Made by a program: the position numbers and the translations under genes. Shown here in pieces: positions 8,311 to 18,400 of a stretch of DNA of 32,327 nt. The stretch comes from an uncultured Oscillospiraceae bacterium (GTDB lineage: Bacteria > Bacillota > Clostridia > Oscillospirales > Oscillospiraceae), in contig CAAERF010000585.1 of NCBI GenBank assembly GCA_900758315.1, positions 1 through 32,327 of the forward strand, given 5' to 3'. A model generated the notes under the pieces. It worked only from the letters and a program-made list of their open reading frames with translations. It ran no database searches and was not told the DNA's origin. Position 1 is the stretch's first letter. Each line of letters opens with the position of its first letter.

Positions 8311-8340
8311 AAACCCCCTGTGCTCATGCACAGGGGGTTT
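8311..8340. terminator. Shared bidirectional terminator
   Basis: A perfect 13-bp stem (8311-8323 with 8328-8340) closes on a 4-nt loop, TCAT. The stem is C5/G5-rich with AAA at one end and TTT at the other, so either strand gives a GC hairpin followed by U residues. It lies between the convergent 7502 gene and rpsU and should stop both. Confidence 0.85.
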
Positions 8341-8351
8341 TACATGTTCCA

Positions 8352-8534
8352 TTAGTAGAATCTTTTGCGATTCTTTCTGGCAGCTTCGGACTTCTTGCGG
8401 CGCTTCACACTGGGGCTCTCGTAATGCTCACGCTTACGGACCTCTGCCAGAACACCGGACTTCACGCAGCTACGCTTAAAACGCTTCAGAGCGCTATCCA
8501 GAGATTCGTTTTCTCTCACACGGACTTCAGCCAT
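8352..8534 (-). CDS. rpsU: 30S ribosomal protein S21
   Basis: The 60-residue, very basic protein matches S21 along its length: [16 protein letters not shown] near the start and a Lys/Arg-rich tail. S21 binds the 30S platform next to the anti-Shine-Dalgarno and helps initiation. The ATG at 8532-8534 has GGAGGG about 8 nt upstream. It appears to be a single-gene unit: its own promoter is at 8617-8645 and a strong terminator follows 12 nt after the stop. The leuS operon ends upstream of that promoter. Confidence 0.96.
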   Translation of the reverse strand: MAEVRVRENESLDSALKRFKRSCVKSGVLAEVRKREHYESPSVKRRKKSEAARKNRKRFY

Positions 8535-8616
8535 CTATTTTCCCTCCCCTCGAATATGCCCAGGGAGTCTATGACAAGGGCACAGGAAGCCTTTATAACA
8601 AGCTTCATTACTACAT

Positions 8617-8645
8617 AGTTTACGCCTCACACTGCAACTTGTCAA
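8617..8645 (-). promoter_or_regulatory. Promoter of rpsU
   Basis: On the minus strand a perfect TTGACA (8645-8640) is followed after 17 nt by TAAACT (8622-8617). The predicted start near 8610 gives a leader of about 75 nt to the rpsU ATG. No clear terminator hairpin was found between leuS and this promoter, so read-through is possible. Confidence 0.75.
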
Positions 8646-8716
8646 GGCCCATTGCGCATTTTTTCGGCAATAAGCAAAGGAACGGGCTGCGCGGAACGTA
8701 TGCACAGAAAAGCACG

Positions 8717-11239
8717 TTATTTGACCGGCTTGAAAATCAGGTTGACCAGCTTGATCTGCTTGTCCTTACCGCGGACGACGATCTTCTTGATCAGCTCCTT
8801 GCCTTCCGCCTGCTTCTGGATGCGGCTGTCGGCCAAGGCGATCGCCACCACGTCGTCATCCGCTGCCTCGGCGGGCACCTGTACGTTGGCACGCACCTTG
8901 CCGGCCACCTGCACCGCGATCTGGACCTCGGATGCCCGGGTCTTGGCCTCGTCATATTCCGGCCAGACCTGCTGGCACACCATGCCCTCAAAGCCCAGGT
9001 GCTCCCACATTTCCTCGCAGATATGGGGTGCAAAGGGCGAGAGCAGCAGCAGCAGGGCCTTCATATCGCCCTTGGTGACGCCATTGGCATAGAAATCGTT
9101 GACCAGGGACATCAGGGCCGCAATGGCGGTGTTGAACTTCATGGCCTCGATATCATCGCTGACCTTCTTGATGGCCTTATGGATCGCGGCTTCGTTCTCC
9201 TTGCTGTAGGACAGCCCATCGCTGCACCGCTCGTGGAGGTTCCACACACGGTCCAGGAATCGCTTGCAGCCCTTCACCGCGTCATCGGACCAGGTTGCGG
9301 TCTTTTCAAAGTCGCCGATGAACATAATATACAGCCGCATGGTGTCCGCGCCATAGCTCCGGATAACGTCGTCCGGGTTGACCACGTTACCCAGGGACTT
9401 GGACATCTTTACGGAGGGACGCAGCGCCTGGTTGCCGTACTTCTCGATCAGGGCGTCCTTCTCCTCCTGGGTGGACACGTTGCCCACATAGTGGGGGTTC
9501 TTGCCCAGGATCATGCCGTGGCTGGTACGCTTTTTGTAGGGCTCTGCGTAGGGCACCACGCCGATGTCATAGAGGAAGTTGTTCCAGAACCGGCTGTAGA
9601 GCAGATGCAGGGTAGTGTGCTCCATACCGCCGTTGTACCAGTCCACCTGGCCCCAGTATTCCAGAGCCTCCTTGGATGCCAGTGCCTCGTCGTTGTCCGG
9701 ATCCATATAGCGCAGGAAGTACCAGCTGGAGCCGGCCCACTGGGGCATGGTATCGGTCTCCCGCTCTGCCGGGCCGCCGCAGCAGGGACAGGTGGTCTGC
9801 ACCCAGTCGGTCATGGCAGACAGCGGGGATTCGCCGTCGTCGGTGGTCTCATAGCTCTCCACCTCGGGCAGCAGCAGCGGCAGCTGATCCTCGGGCAGAG
9901 GCACATAGCCGCACTTGGGGCACTTGACGATGGGGATGGGCTCGCCCCAATAGCGCTGGCGGGAGAACACCCAGTCACGGAGCTTGTAGTTGACCTTGGC
10001 GCAGCCGATCTTGTTCTCCTCCAGCCATTCGATCATCTTGGCCTTGGCATCCTCGACGCTGAGGCCGGTCAGGAAACCGGAGTTGACGCTGACACCGGTG
10101 GCCACGTCGGTAAAGGCGCCCTTGGAGATGTCAACCTCACCCTCGGGACCTGCGACGACCTGGATCATGGGCAGGTTGAAGGCCTTGGCGAACTCCCAGT
10201 CACGGGTGTCGTGGGCGGGAACGGCCATGATGGCGCCGGTGCCGTAGGAGGCCAGAACGTAGTCCGAGATAAAGATGGGAATTTCCTTGTTGTTCACCGG
10301 GTTGATGGCTTTGACGCCCTTGAGCTCCACGCCGGTCTTTTCCTTGACCAGCTCTGTCCGCTCAAAGTCGGACTTGGTGGCAGCGACCCGGACGTACTCC
10401 GCCACTTCGTCATAGTTGGTGATCTTATCCTTCCACTTTTCCACATAGGCGTGCTCCGGTGCGATGACCATATAAGTAGCGCCAAAGAGGGTGTCGCAGC
10501 GGGTGGTGTAGACGGTCAGGACGTCCCCTTCCGTAGTGCCGAAGTTCACATCCGCACCGGTGGAACGGCCGATCCAGTTCTTCTGCTGGGCCACCACTCT
10601 GGGCAGGAAGTCCACATCGTCCAGGCCGTCGATCAGCTTCTGGGCGTATGCGGTAATTTTCAGCATCCACTGGCTCTTCTCCTTGCGCACCACCTCTGCG
10701 CCGCAGCGCTCGCAGACGCCGTTGACCACTTCTTCGTTGGCCAGGACGCACTTACAGCTGGTGCACCAGTTCACCGGCATGGAGGTCTTGTAGGCCAGGC
10801 CGTGCTTGAACAGCTGGAGGAAAATCCACTGGGTCCACTTGTAGTACTTGGGGTCGGTGGTGTCGATGACCCGGTCCCAGTCAAAGGAGTAGCCCAGCAT
10901 ATGCAGCTGGCGGGTGAAGTTTTCGATGTTCTGCTTGGTCACCACCGCCGGATGCATGTGGTTCTTGATGGCAAAGTTCTCCGTGGGCAGGCCGAAGGCG
11001 TCATACCCGATGGGGAAGAGCACATTGTAACCGTCCATCCGCTTTTTCCGGGCGATGACGTCCATTGCGGTGTAGGGACGGGGATGGCCCACGTGGAGCC
11101 CGGCGCCGGAGGGGTACGGGAACTCCACCAGAGCGTAGAATTTGGGCTTGCTTCTGTCGCCGTTTTCACACTTGAAAACCTGTTCTTCCTGCCACTTTTT
11201 CTGCCATTTCTTTTCAATGGCGCTAAACTCATATTTCAC
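8717..11239 (-). CDS. leuS: Leucyl-tRNA synthetase
   Basis: This class I synthetase charges tRNA-Leu in the cytosol. The 840-residue protein has H-V-G-H (49-52) as its HIGH motif and K-M-S-K-S at 611-615. It has zinc-type cysteine pairs (C-T-S-C/C-E-R-C and C-P-K-C/C-P-C-C) and a CP1 editing domain with [10 protein letters not shown] and a [12 protein letters not shown] stretch. The C-terminal anticodon-binding region is complete. The start codon is GTG (11237-11239), with a modest AGAGG upstream, 52 nt after rsfS. Clostridial leuS genes are often T-box controlled; there is no room for a T-box here, so it appears to depend on the upstream operon. Confidence 0.97.
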   Translation of the reverse strand: MKYEFSAIEKKWQKKWQEEQVFKCENGDRSKPKFYALVEFPYPSGAGLHVGHPRPYTAMDVIARKKRMDGYNVLFPIGYDAFGLPTENFAIKNHMHPAVVTKQNIENFTRQLHMLGYSFDWDRVIDTTDPKYYKWTQWIFLQLFKHGLAYKTSMPVNWCTSCKCVLANEEVVNGVCERCGAEVVRKEKSQWMLKITAYAQKLIDGLDDVDFLPRVVAQQKNWIGRSTGADVNFGTTEGDVLTVYTTRCDTLFGATYMVIAPEHAYVEKWKDKITNYDEVAEYVRVAATKSDFERTELVKEKTGVELKGVKAINPVNNKEIPIFISDYVLASYGTGAIMAVPAHDTRDWEFAKAFNLPMIQVVAGPEGEVDISKGAFTDVATGVSVNSGFLTGLSVEDAKAKMIEWLEENKIGCAKVNYKLRDWVFSRQRYWGEPIPIVKCPKCGYVPLPEDQLPLLLPEVESYETTDDGESPLSAMTDWVQTTCPCCGGPAERETDTMPQWAGSSWYFLRYMDPDNDEALASKEALEYWGQVDWYNGGMEHTTLHLLYSRFWNNFLYDIGVVPYAEPYKKRTSHGMILGKNPHYVGNVSTQEEKDALIEKYGNQALRPSVKMSKSLGNVVNPDDVIRSYGADTMRLYIMFIGDFEKTATWSDDAVKGCKRFLDRVWNLHERCSDGLSYSKENEAAIHKAIKKVSDDIEAMKFNTAIAALMSLVNDFYANGVTKGDMKALLLLLSPFAPHICEEMWEHLGFEGMVCQQVWPEYDEAKTRASEVQIAVQVAGKVRANVQVPAEAADDDVVAIALADSRIQKQAEGKELIKKIVVRGKDKQIKLVNLIFKPVK

Positions 11240-11291
11240 TTTCGATCACGCCTCTTATTTCTCAAAATTTTTCCGTTTTCTCTTAACACTC

Positions 11292-11663
11292 TTACTCCGC
11301 GCCGTCCTCTTCCAGGAACGGAGCAATATCCACCCGGTCCGCGTCCAGCCACATCCGTTCCAGGTCGTAGAACTCGCGCTGCTCCGGCAGGAACAGGTGC
11401 ACGATCACGGCGCTGTAATCCAGCAGGACCCAGCCGCTGTTCCGCTCGCCCTCCACATGGTGGGGCATCTCGCCCAGCTGCTTCGCCGTCTCCTCGCAGG
11501 CATCGGACAGGGTACGCAGCTGGGTGGTGGAGGCGGCGGAGCACATAATAAAGTAGTCCGCCAGGGTGGTGACGTCTGTCGTGTGCAGCACCTCGATGTT
11601 CATCCCGCGTTTTTTGTCCAGCGCCTTCACAATGGCGGCGGTCAATTCTAATGCTTCTGCCAT
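11292..11663 (-). CDS. rsfS: Ribosome silencing factor RsfS
   Basis: The 123-residue protein is of the RsfS/YbeB/Iojap family. It binds L14 on the 50S subunit and blocks 30S joining when nutrients are scarce. Family features are the T-D-V-T-T-L-A-D-Y-F-I-M-C-S-A segment near residues 28-43, the G-W-V-L-L-D-Y-S-A-V-I-V-H-L-F core and the R-E-F-Y-D-L-E-R-M-W ending. AAAGGAG lies about 9 nt before the ATG. It starts 6 nt after the nadD-yqeK fusion, matching the conserved yqeI-nadD-yqeK-yqeL order of Firmicutes. Confidence 0.95.
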   Translation of the reverse strand: MAEALELTAAIVKALDKKRGMNIEVLHTTDVTTLADYFIMCSAASTTQLRTLSDACEETAKQLGEMPHHVEGERNSGWVLLDYSAVIVHLFLPEQREFYDLERMWLDADRVDIAPFLEEDGAE

Positions 11664-11669
11664 ACCGTG

Positions 11670-12890
11670 TTACTCCTTTGCTGATCTCTCTCCCGGGAGG
11701 GTGACGCCCAGACTGCGCAGCCAGTCCCGGGCCTCCAGGGTGCGATAGTGAACCTTCCGGCCCTGGGACTCAGTGTGGCGGATGGTGTTTTCCAGCCCCA
11801 GCAGCACACCGGCGTCCAGATCCCGCATCGCCAGACCGTGGGCCTCCTCAGACCACTTCCGATTGGGCTCGGCGTAGTCGGCGATGTACAACACTTTCTC
11901 CAACAGGGTCATATGTCCTTTTCCCGTGGTATGCCAGCAGATCGCGTCGCAGACCTGCCAGGGCATCCCAAACATCTGTCTCGCCACAGCGGACGCTGTT
12001 TTGGAATGGAGCAGCGGCAGCGTTTCCCGCTCTACCTGATCTAATACGATACCATATTCCTCACATTTTGACAACTGTTTTGCAAGACTCCAGTACTTGG
12101 TGCAGTCGTGGAGGATGGCCGCCTGCCGGGCCTCCAGCTCGTTGGCGCCCCAGCGCCGGGCCAGCTCCGCCGCCTCCTGCTCGGTGCCCCGCACGTGGGG
12201 AATCCGCTTGGACTTGATCATGGAGTAGGAGACCGCCCGCAGCTCCGGCAGACTCAGACGCTTCAAGTCCGCCTGAGTGCCGTACAGGTGGTTGCGCAGA
12301 ATGTAGCCGTAGATGGCCGGGTCCAGATAGTCGCTGCCGCCGCCCTGTTCCAGCTGCTCCCGCAGCGCGGTGGAGCTGATCTCCACCAGGCCGGGCAGGG
12401 TCATTACGTGAACCGTCGCCTGATAGGTTCTGGTCAGAAATGCCGCCTGCCGCTCGAACATCTCCATCTTGTCGTCATGGTTGCGCCCGAAGGTCAGAAT
12501 GCCCGCCCGCTTCATGATCTCCTCCGGCTCATGCCAGCTCTGAAGGGTCAGGAACATGTCCGTCCCCATCATCAGCCACAGCTCGTCGTCCGGGTAGATC
12601 TCCCGCAGCCGTTTCAGCGTATCGGACGTGTAGCTCTTGCCGCTCCGGTGCATCTCCAGATCGGACGCCTCCGCGATCCCCGGCCGGTCCAGACGGTCCG
12701 CCATGATCCGGGCCATCTCCATCCGGTGCTCGCTGGACACCGCGTTTTCCGGCAGCGCCTTGTGGGGCGGCGTGTGGTCCGGGATCAGGATCAGCTTGTC
12801 CAGCTTCAGGCTGTCAATGGCCGCCACTGCCGCCGCCATATGTCCCAGGTGAGGCGGATTGAAGGTTCCGCCAAAAATTCCGATTTTCAT
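11670..12890 (-). CDS. nadD: NadD-YqeK fusion: nicotinate-nucleotide adenylyltransferase and HD-domain Ap4A hydrolase
   Basis: This 406-residue protein joins two enzymes that are separate adjacent genes in B. subtilis. Residues 1-200 are NadD, which adenylates nicotinate mononucleotide in NAD synthesis: G-G-T-F-N-P-P-H-L-G-H (His14, His17) and the I-S-S-T-A-L-R motif near 171-177. Residues 205-395 are an HD domain of the YqeK type, a family known to hydrolyse Ap4A symmetrically. Its likely metal ligands are His232, His261-Asp262, His295, His320 and Asp338. There is no stop or frameshift between the halves. It overlaps yhbY by 4 nt (ATGA), and rsfS follows 6 nt later. Both catalytic sets look intact, so both activities are expected. 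Confidence 0.93.
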   Translation of the reverse strand: MKIGIFGGTFNPPHLGHMAAAVAAIDSLKLDKLILIPDHTPPHKALPENAVSSEHRMEMARIMADRLDRPGIAEASDLEMHRSGKSYTSDTLKRLREIYPDDELWLMMGTDMFLTLQSWHEPEEIMKRAGILTFGRNHDDKMEMFERQAAFLTRTYQATVHVMTLPGLVEISSTALREQLEQGGGSDYLDPAIYGYILRNHLYGTQADLKRLSLPELRAVSYSMIKSKRIPHVRGTEQEAAELARRWGANELEARQAAILHDCTKYWSLAKQLSKCEEYGIVLDQVERETLPLLHSKTASAVARQMFGMPWQVCDAICWHTTGKGHMTLLEKVLYIADYAEPNRKWSEEAHGLAMRDLDAGVLLGLENTIRHTESQGRKVHYRTLEARDWLRSLGVTLPGERSAKE

Positions 12891-13210
12891 GTTCTCTTCT
12901 TTTTGTCCTGTACCAGAACGATTTTGTCTGTCTTTCCCTTTTTGTGGCTGGTCCGGTACAGCACAAACTTGCTGCCAATCACCTGAACCGCCTCACTGCG
13001 GGTCCGCTTCGCCAGCTCCTCGCAGGCCTCCCGAGCCGTGTACATGCTGTTTTCCAGCACCTTGCACTTGATCAGCTCCCGGGCCTCCAGGGCGTCGTCG
13101 GCCTGCTTGATGAGATTCTCACCGATGCCGTCCTTGCCCACGGTGACAATCACGTCCAGACTGTTGGCCATGCTCCGCAGCTGGGCCCGCTGTTTACTCG
13201 TTAAATCCAT
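12887..13210 (-). CDS. yhbY: YhbY/YqeI family RNA-binding protein
   Basis: The 107-residue protein carries a single CRM (CRS1-YhbY) domain, which binds pre-50S ribosomal RNA. It opens with L-T-S-K-Q-R-A-Q-L-R, has the G-K-D-G-I-G loop (a variant of the GxxG motif) near 26-31 and ends in a Lys-rich tail. It sits directly before nadD with a 4-nt overlap, the same place as yqeI in B. subtilis. The role in 50S assembly is known for the family and inferred here. Confidence 0.92.
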   Translation of the reverse strand: MDLTSKQRAQLRSMANSLDVIVTVGKDGIGENLIKQADDALEARELIKCKVLENSMYTAREACEELAKRTRSEAVQVIGSKFVLYRTSHKKGKTDKIVLVQDKKKRT

Positions 13211-13225
13211 CCCTGTGTCGACTCC

Positions 13226-13816
13226 TTACTTCTCTAAATACGCCTTCAGCTGTTCCGCAAAGGCACGCAGGGCGTTCCCCCGGTGGGAGATGGCGTTCTT
13301 CTCCTCCGCCGACAGCTGGGCAAAGGTTTTCTTCAGGCTGGGCACAAAGAAAATGGGGTCAAAGCCAAAGCCGCCCTCTCCCATGGGCGCAAAAGCGACG
13401 GTTCCCTGACAGGTTCCCTCCGCATCCAGCACGTCCCCGTTGGGGAAGCAGCAGGTGACGTGGCAGGCAAAGTGACAGGTCCGCGGGGTCTGTCCCTGCA
13501 TGGTCTGGAGCAGCAGCCGGTTCTTCTCCGCATAGGTCAGATCCGGCCCGCCGTACCGGGCGCTGTACACGCCGGGCCCACCCTGGAGCGCGTCCACACA
13601 GAGCCCCGAGTCGTCGGCGATGGCCGGCAGTCCGGAGGCCTCCATCACCGCCTGGGCCTTGATCCGGGCGTTCTCCGCAAAGGTGCCGCCAGTCTCCTCC
13701 GGCTCCAGGTCCAGCCCGACCTCGGACTGGAGCACAACCTCTACGCCCAGCTCGCCCAAAATGGACTGGAGCTCTTCCAGCTTTCCCTTATTATGGCTCG
13801 CTAACACAAATTTCAT
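13226..13816 (-). CDS. rdgB: dITP/XTP pyrophosphatase (RdgB/HAM1 family)
   Basis: The 196-residue enzyme hydrolyses non-canonical purine nucleoside triphosphates (dITP, XTP) to monophosphates and so keeps them out of DNA and RNA. Family motifs are intact: A-S-H-N-K-G-K near the start, F-A-E-N-A-R-I-K-A, A-D-D-S-G-L-C-V-D-A-L, P-G-V-Y-S-A-R-Y, G-F-G-F-D-P-I-F and S-H-R-G-N-A-L. The start is ATG 13814-13816, with GGAG about 9 nt upstream and a 4-nt ATGA overlap with rph. A GTG 15 nt further upstream is in frame but lies inside rph. The rph-rdgB pair is common in Firmicutes. Confidence 0.95.
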   Translation of the reverse strand: MKFVLASHNKGKLEELQSILGELGVEVVLQSEVGLDLEPEETGGTFAENARIKAQAVMEASGLPAIADDSGLCVDALQGGPGVYSARYGGPDLTYAEKNRLLLQTMQGQTPRTCHFACHVTCCFPNGDVLDAEGTCQGTVAFAPMGEGGFGFDPIFFVPSLKKTFAQLSAEEKNAISHRGNALRAFAEQLKAYLEK

Positions 13817-14538
13817 ATCATAACTCTCCACAAAATGCGCCGTTCCAGATCGATCAGATCGTCAACGCCCTTGCTGCACAGACGGACCAGCTCCTGCTGT
13901 TCCTCTACCGTGAAGGGACGTCCCTCTCCGGTGCCCTGGATCTCGATCAGCCGGCCCTCGTCATCCATCACACAGTTCATATCCACCTCGGCCTGGGAGT
14001 CCTCATCATACTCCAGGTCCAGCATGGGCTGGCCGTCCACAATACCGGCGGAGATGGCCGCCAGGTAGTTCTGGACCGGCATCTCCTCGATCAGGCCGTC
14101 CTGCCGCAGCTTATGGCAGGCAAAGACCAGGGCCACAAAGCCGCCGGTGATGGCTGCGGTACGGGTGCCGCCGTCGGCCACCAGCACATCGCAGTCAATG
14201 GTGATCTGCCGGGGTCCCAGCAGCTTCCGGTCCACCACTGCCCGCAGGCTGCGGCCGATCAGGCGCTGAATCTCGGCGCTGCGGCCGGACACCTTGCCCT
14301 TGGACACGTCCCGTCTGTTGCGGGTCTCATTGGCCCGGGGCAGCATGTTGTACTCTGCCGTCACCCAGCCCTCGCCCTCCGGCACGTGGGGCGGTACCTT
14401 CTCCTCCACAGACGCGGTGACATAGACCTCGGTTCTGCCCAGCTGGATCATACAGCTGCCCTCCGCATAGGGGTTGATATGGGGCGTGATGGTCACCGAG
14501 CGCAGCTGGTCAAATTCCCGTTCATTCAGTCGTTCCAT
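13813..14538 (-). CDS. rph: Ribonuclease PH
   Basis: The 241-residue phosphorolytic 3'-5' exoribonuclease trims tRNA 3' ends and forms a hexameric ring. Visible motifs are G-R-T-E-V-Y-V-T-A-S-V, N-M-L-P-R-A-N-E-T-R-N-R-R with phosphate-binding arginines, R-S-A-E-I-Q-R-L-I-G-R-S-L-R and D-C-D-V-L-V-A-D-G-G-T-R-T-A-A-I with the active-site Asp. Its length is normal. GGAGG lies about 10 nt before the ATG. The gene begins 19 nt after ftsY and overlaps rdgB by 4 nt. Confidence 0.96.
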   Translation of the reverse strand: MERLNEREFDQLRSVTITPHINPYAEGSCMIQLGRTEVYVTASVEEKVPPHVPEGEGWVTAEYNMLPRANETRNRRDVSKGKVSGRSAEIQRLIGRSLRAVVDRKLLGPRQITIDCDVLVADGGTRTAAITGGFVALVFACHKLRQDGLIEEMPVQNYLAAISAGIVDGQPMLDLEYDEDSQAEVDMNCVMDDEGRLIEIQGTGEGRPFTVEEQQELVRLCSKGVDDLIDLERRILWRVMI

Positions 14539-14557
14539 AATGCTAAATCCTCCCTCG

Positions 14558-15424
14558 TTAAATCAATGCGTCCGCAAAGGCCTTGGGATCGAAGGGCTTC
14601 AGATCGTCTACCCCTTCCCCGACGCCGGCGAACTTCACCGGCACCTGCAGTTCCTGGGCAATGGCGATGGCGATGCCGCCCTTGGCGGTGCCGTCCAGCT
14701 TGGTCAGCACAATCCCGGTGATCCCGCAGGTCTCCTGGAACTGCTTGGCCTGCACCAGTCCGTTCTGACCGGTGGTGGCGTCCAGCACCAGCAGGGTCTC
14801 CCTGGAGCTGTCCGGGCACTCCCGCTGGATGATGCGGCTGATCTTGTTCAGCTCATTCATCAGGTTGGCCTTGTTGTGCAGGCGTCCGGCGGTATCCACC
14901 AGCACCGCGTCACAGCCCCGGGCTTTGGCTGCCGCGATGGAGTCGAACACCACCGCCGCCGGATCCGCGCCCTCGTTCTGCCGGACGAGCTCCGCACCGG
15001 CCCGGTCCGCCCAGATCACCAGCTGCTCCGCCGCCGCGGCCCGGAAGGTATCTGCTGCGGAGAAGAGCACCTTTTGGCCTTCCGCCTTCAGTTTGGAGCC
15101 GATCTTGCCGATGGTGGTGGTTTTCCCCACCCCGTTGACGCCGATAAAGAGCAGAATGGCGGGCTTGCCGGACAGGTCCAGTCCGCTGTCGCCCACGGTC
15201 ATCATCTCCGCGAGAATCTCCCGCATGCACTCCTTGGCGCCCTCGACGTCCTTAATCTTCTCCGCCTTCACCCGGGCGCGCAGCTGTTCTACCGCTTTCA
15301 AGGTGGTGTCCACGCCCACGTCGGCCAGAATCATGGCCTCCTCCAGGTTCTCATAAAACTCGTCGTCCAGCTTGGAAAAGCCCTTGAACAGGCCGATCTT
15401 TTTGATCTTGTCAAACAGTCCCAC
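14558..15424 (-). CDS. ftsY: Signal recognition particle receptor FtsY
   Basis: This 288-residue SRP GTPase docks SRP-ribosome complexes at the membrane for co-translational insertion. The N domain covers about 1-80 and the G domain the rest: P-loop G-V-N-G-V-G-K-T-T-T (95-104), A-A-D-T-F-R-A-A-A, D-T-A-G-R, and T-K-L-D-G-T-A-K-G-G as the G4 element and closing loop. It lacks the long acidic A domain of E. coli FtsY, as is usual in Firmicutes. The start codon is GTG (15422-15424) after a GAGG close by. Only 7 nt separate it from smc, the conserved smc-ftsY pairing of Firmicutes. Confidence 0.96.
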   Translation of the reverse strand: MGLFDKIKKIGLFKGFSKLDDEFYENLEEAMILADVGVDTTLKAVEQLRARVKAEKIKDVEGAKECMREILAEMMTVGDSGLDLSGKPAILLFIGVNGVGKTTTIGKIGSKLKAEGQKVLFSAADTFRAAAAEQLVIWADRAGAELVRQNEGADPAAVVFDSIAAAKARGCDAVLVDTAGRLHNKANLMNELNKISRIIQRECPDSSRETLLVLDATTGQNGLVQAKQFQETCGITGIVLTKLDGTAKGGIAIAIAQELQVPVKFAGVGEGVDDLKPFDPKAFADALI

Positions 15425-15431
15425 TGTTTCC

Positions 15432-18400
15432 TCACACTCCTTTGTCTGCTTTCAGGTGCAGTTCTTTCTCCACGTCGTTCAGGTTGATGGTCAGCATTTT
15501 GGAAATGCCCCGCTCCTGCATGGTCACGCCGTAGAGCACATCTGCCTCCTCCATGGTCCCCCGCCGGTGGGTAATCACAATAAACTGGGTTTTATCACTT
15601 ATGCTCCGCAGGTAGCGGGCAAATCGGGTGACGTTGTTCTCATCCAGCGCCGCCTCAATCTCATCCATCACCACAAAGGGCGTGGGACGCACTTTCAAAA
15701 AGGCAAAATACAGGGCGATGGCCACAAAGGCCTTTTCGCCGCCGGAGAGCAGTGACAGCACCTTCAGCGCCTTTCCCGGCGGCTGCACCCTGATCTCAAT
15801 GTTGCAGTTGAGAATATCCGTCTCGTCCTCCAGCTCCAGCGCCGCCTTCCCGCCGCCAAAGAGCGCCCGGAAGGTCTCGGAAAACGCCTCATTGATCTGG
15901 CGGAACTGCTCGGCGAAGATTTTCTTCATCTCGTCCGTGATTCCTCTGATGATGCCCTCCAGCTCGCCCTTTGCCTGCTCCACGTCAGCCCGCTGGCCGG
16001 TCAGGTACTCGTAGCGCTCGTTGACGCGCCGGTACTCCTCAATGGCCCCGACGTTGACGTTGCCCAGGCCGCTGATTTTGCGTTTCAGCTCGGCAATCCG
16101 CCGGTTGGCCCGGTGCAGGGACTCCAACTCCTGCCGCTGGCGCAGGGCGTCGTCATAGGACAGGCTGTAGTTCTCCCATAGTTTATCCAAAAGCTGCTTT
16201 TCTTCCATTGCGGCAGCCGCTTTTTTCTGCTCCAACACAGAGCACTCCCGCTCCATGTTCAACAGCTCCTGATTTTTGTCCCGGGCCGCCCGATCCGCCT
16301 GCACCCGACTGGCTTCCAGCCCCATTCTGTCCCCGGACAGGGTGCGGATCGTCTCATTCTGGGCTTCCCGGCTCTCGCGAAGGGCTTGCAGTCGGCTGCG
16401 CGCCTCCTCCGCCTGCTGCTGCAGCGTCCGGCTCTGTGCCCGGTACTCCTCCATTTGCCGGCGGCGGCTCTCCCGGTCACCGGTCAGGTCCCGCTCCATG
16501 CCCCGCAGCTGCTCCAACGCAGTCTGCGTGGCCGTTCGCTCCGCCTCCAGCGCCGCCCGCTCCAGGTTGAGCTGGGTGATGGCCGCCTGAATGGTCTCCG
16601 CTTTGCGCTGCGCCCGGTCCTGTCCGGTGGATTTGCCCGCCAGCTCCGCCTGAATGGCGGCCCGTTCGCCCTCCAGCCCGGCAATCTGCTCCCGGGCTCT
16701 TTCGGTATCCGACTCAATCTGTTGGGCCCGCTGGGCCAGCTGGGCCAGCTCTGCCTCCCAGCTGCTCCGGTTTTCCTTCAGCGCATTCAGAAGCGTGGTC
16801 GTCTGTCCCCAGGCGCCTTCCAGCTTCAGCACCTGGTCATCCAGTTCCCGCTTCTGATTTTGGGCCACCTCCAGCTCATAGGACGCGGCTTTGACCTCCC
16901 GTTTTCTCTGCTCCAGCTGGTTCCGGGCCTCTGACAGCCGGGTTTGAAGGACCCCCTGCTGTTCCCGCAGCCGCTCCAGCTCACCGGCCCGGGAGAGAAT
17001 CCCGGCGCTCCGGCCAGTGCTGCCGCCGGTCATGCTGCCGCCGGGATTGAGCACCTGGCCGTCCAGGGTGACTATGCGGAACCGGTACCGGTAGGCTCTG
17101 GCAATGGCGATCGCCGCGTCCATCGTCTCCGCAATCACCACATTGCCCAGCAGCCTGGCAAACACCACCCGGTACTGCCCCTCAAACTGGATCAGGTCGC
17201 AGGCCACCCCCACAAAGCCGGGGTGACGGCCTATATCCTGCTCCCGCAGATAGCTGGGCCGGATGGAATCCAGCGGCAAGAAGGTGGCCCGGCCGGCGTC
17301 CCGCTGTTTCAGGTATTGGATGGCCGCCTTGCCGTCGGCCTCCCGGTCCACCACAATGTGCTGTTTGGAGCCGCCCAGAGCGATCTCAATGGCGACGGCG
17401 TACTCATCCGGCGTCCGGAGCAGTCCCGCCACCGGCCCATGAATGCCGCGCAGCAGGCTCCGCTCCGCCGCCTGCATCACCACTTTGACCGACCTGGAAT
17501 AGCCCTCATACACTTTTTCCATCTCTGCCAGCATCTGAATCCTGCTGCCCAGATTGTTCTCCTCCATGGCCAGCTGATTGGCCTGATGCGCCGCCCGGTC
17601 CAGCTGTTCCTGGCGCCCGGTCAGGCGCAGCTGATAGCCGGCGACGGTATTTTGCAGTGCGCCGCACTGCTCCCGGGCCTCCTCCAGCTGACTCCGCCGC
17701 AGGGCCGCCTCCCGCTCCGTCTCAGACAGCCGGTCCGCAGTTTCCTGCAGCTGGCCTTTCAGCGCCGTGTCCCGGTCCAAAATCTCCTGCTCCGCCGCAG
17801 CCAGAGCGCTGAGCAGCTCTTTGGCCTCCGACGCACTGGCCGTGCGCAGGTTCTCCTGCTCACGCAGCGCCGTCATCTCCTCCGCCAGCAGACCGGCATT
17901 TTGGGTCACTTTCCGTGCCTCCTCCTGTCGCTGCGTGAGGGCATCGTCCAGCTTGTCCCATTCCTTTTGAATCTCTTCCAGACGCGCCTGGTGCTGGGCG
18001 ATCTGAGCCGCCACCGATTCCGCGCGGTCCTCCTGCAAATCCAGCTCCTGCTGGATGCGCAGGGCGGTTTCCCCACTGTTGCGCATCTGGGTGTCCAGCA
18101 CGGCAGCCTCAGACTCCCGCTCCTGGATTTCCTCGTCCAGCGCCGCCATCTGACAGCGCAATTCTTCCACCTGAAGGTCCTGGTTTCGCATCTGCGCCGC
18201 CAGCGCCTCCGCCTGTGCGTAGAGCGCCTCCTGTTCCCGGGCCGCCTCCTCCCGCTGCCGTATGGCCTGCTCGCAGTCGGAGAGCAGCTTTCGGCTGCTC
18301 ATCCGGAGCCGTTCCAGCTGCTCCAGCCAGACGGAAATTTCCAGCCCTCTCAGTTCGTCCCGCCAGGCCAAAAATTCCCGTGCTTTTTCCGACTGAATCC

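Noticed and set aside
11240..11291. T-box riboswitch before leuS
   Set aside because: The rsfS-leuS gap is only 52 nt, far too short, and no T-box sequence or terminator is visible.
8639..11548. Open plus-strand frame of 969 codons opposite leuS and rsfS
   Set aside because: It runs antisense across two certain genes and their gap, with a His/Gly/Leu-rich composition typical of antisense frames. No domain is recognisable.
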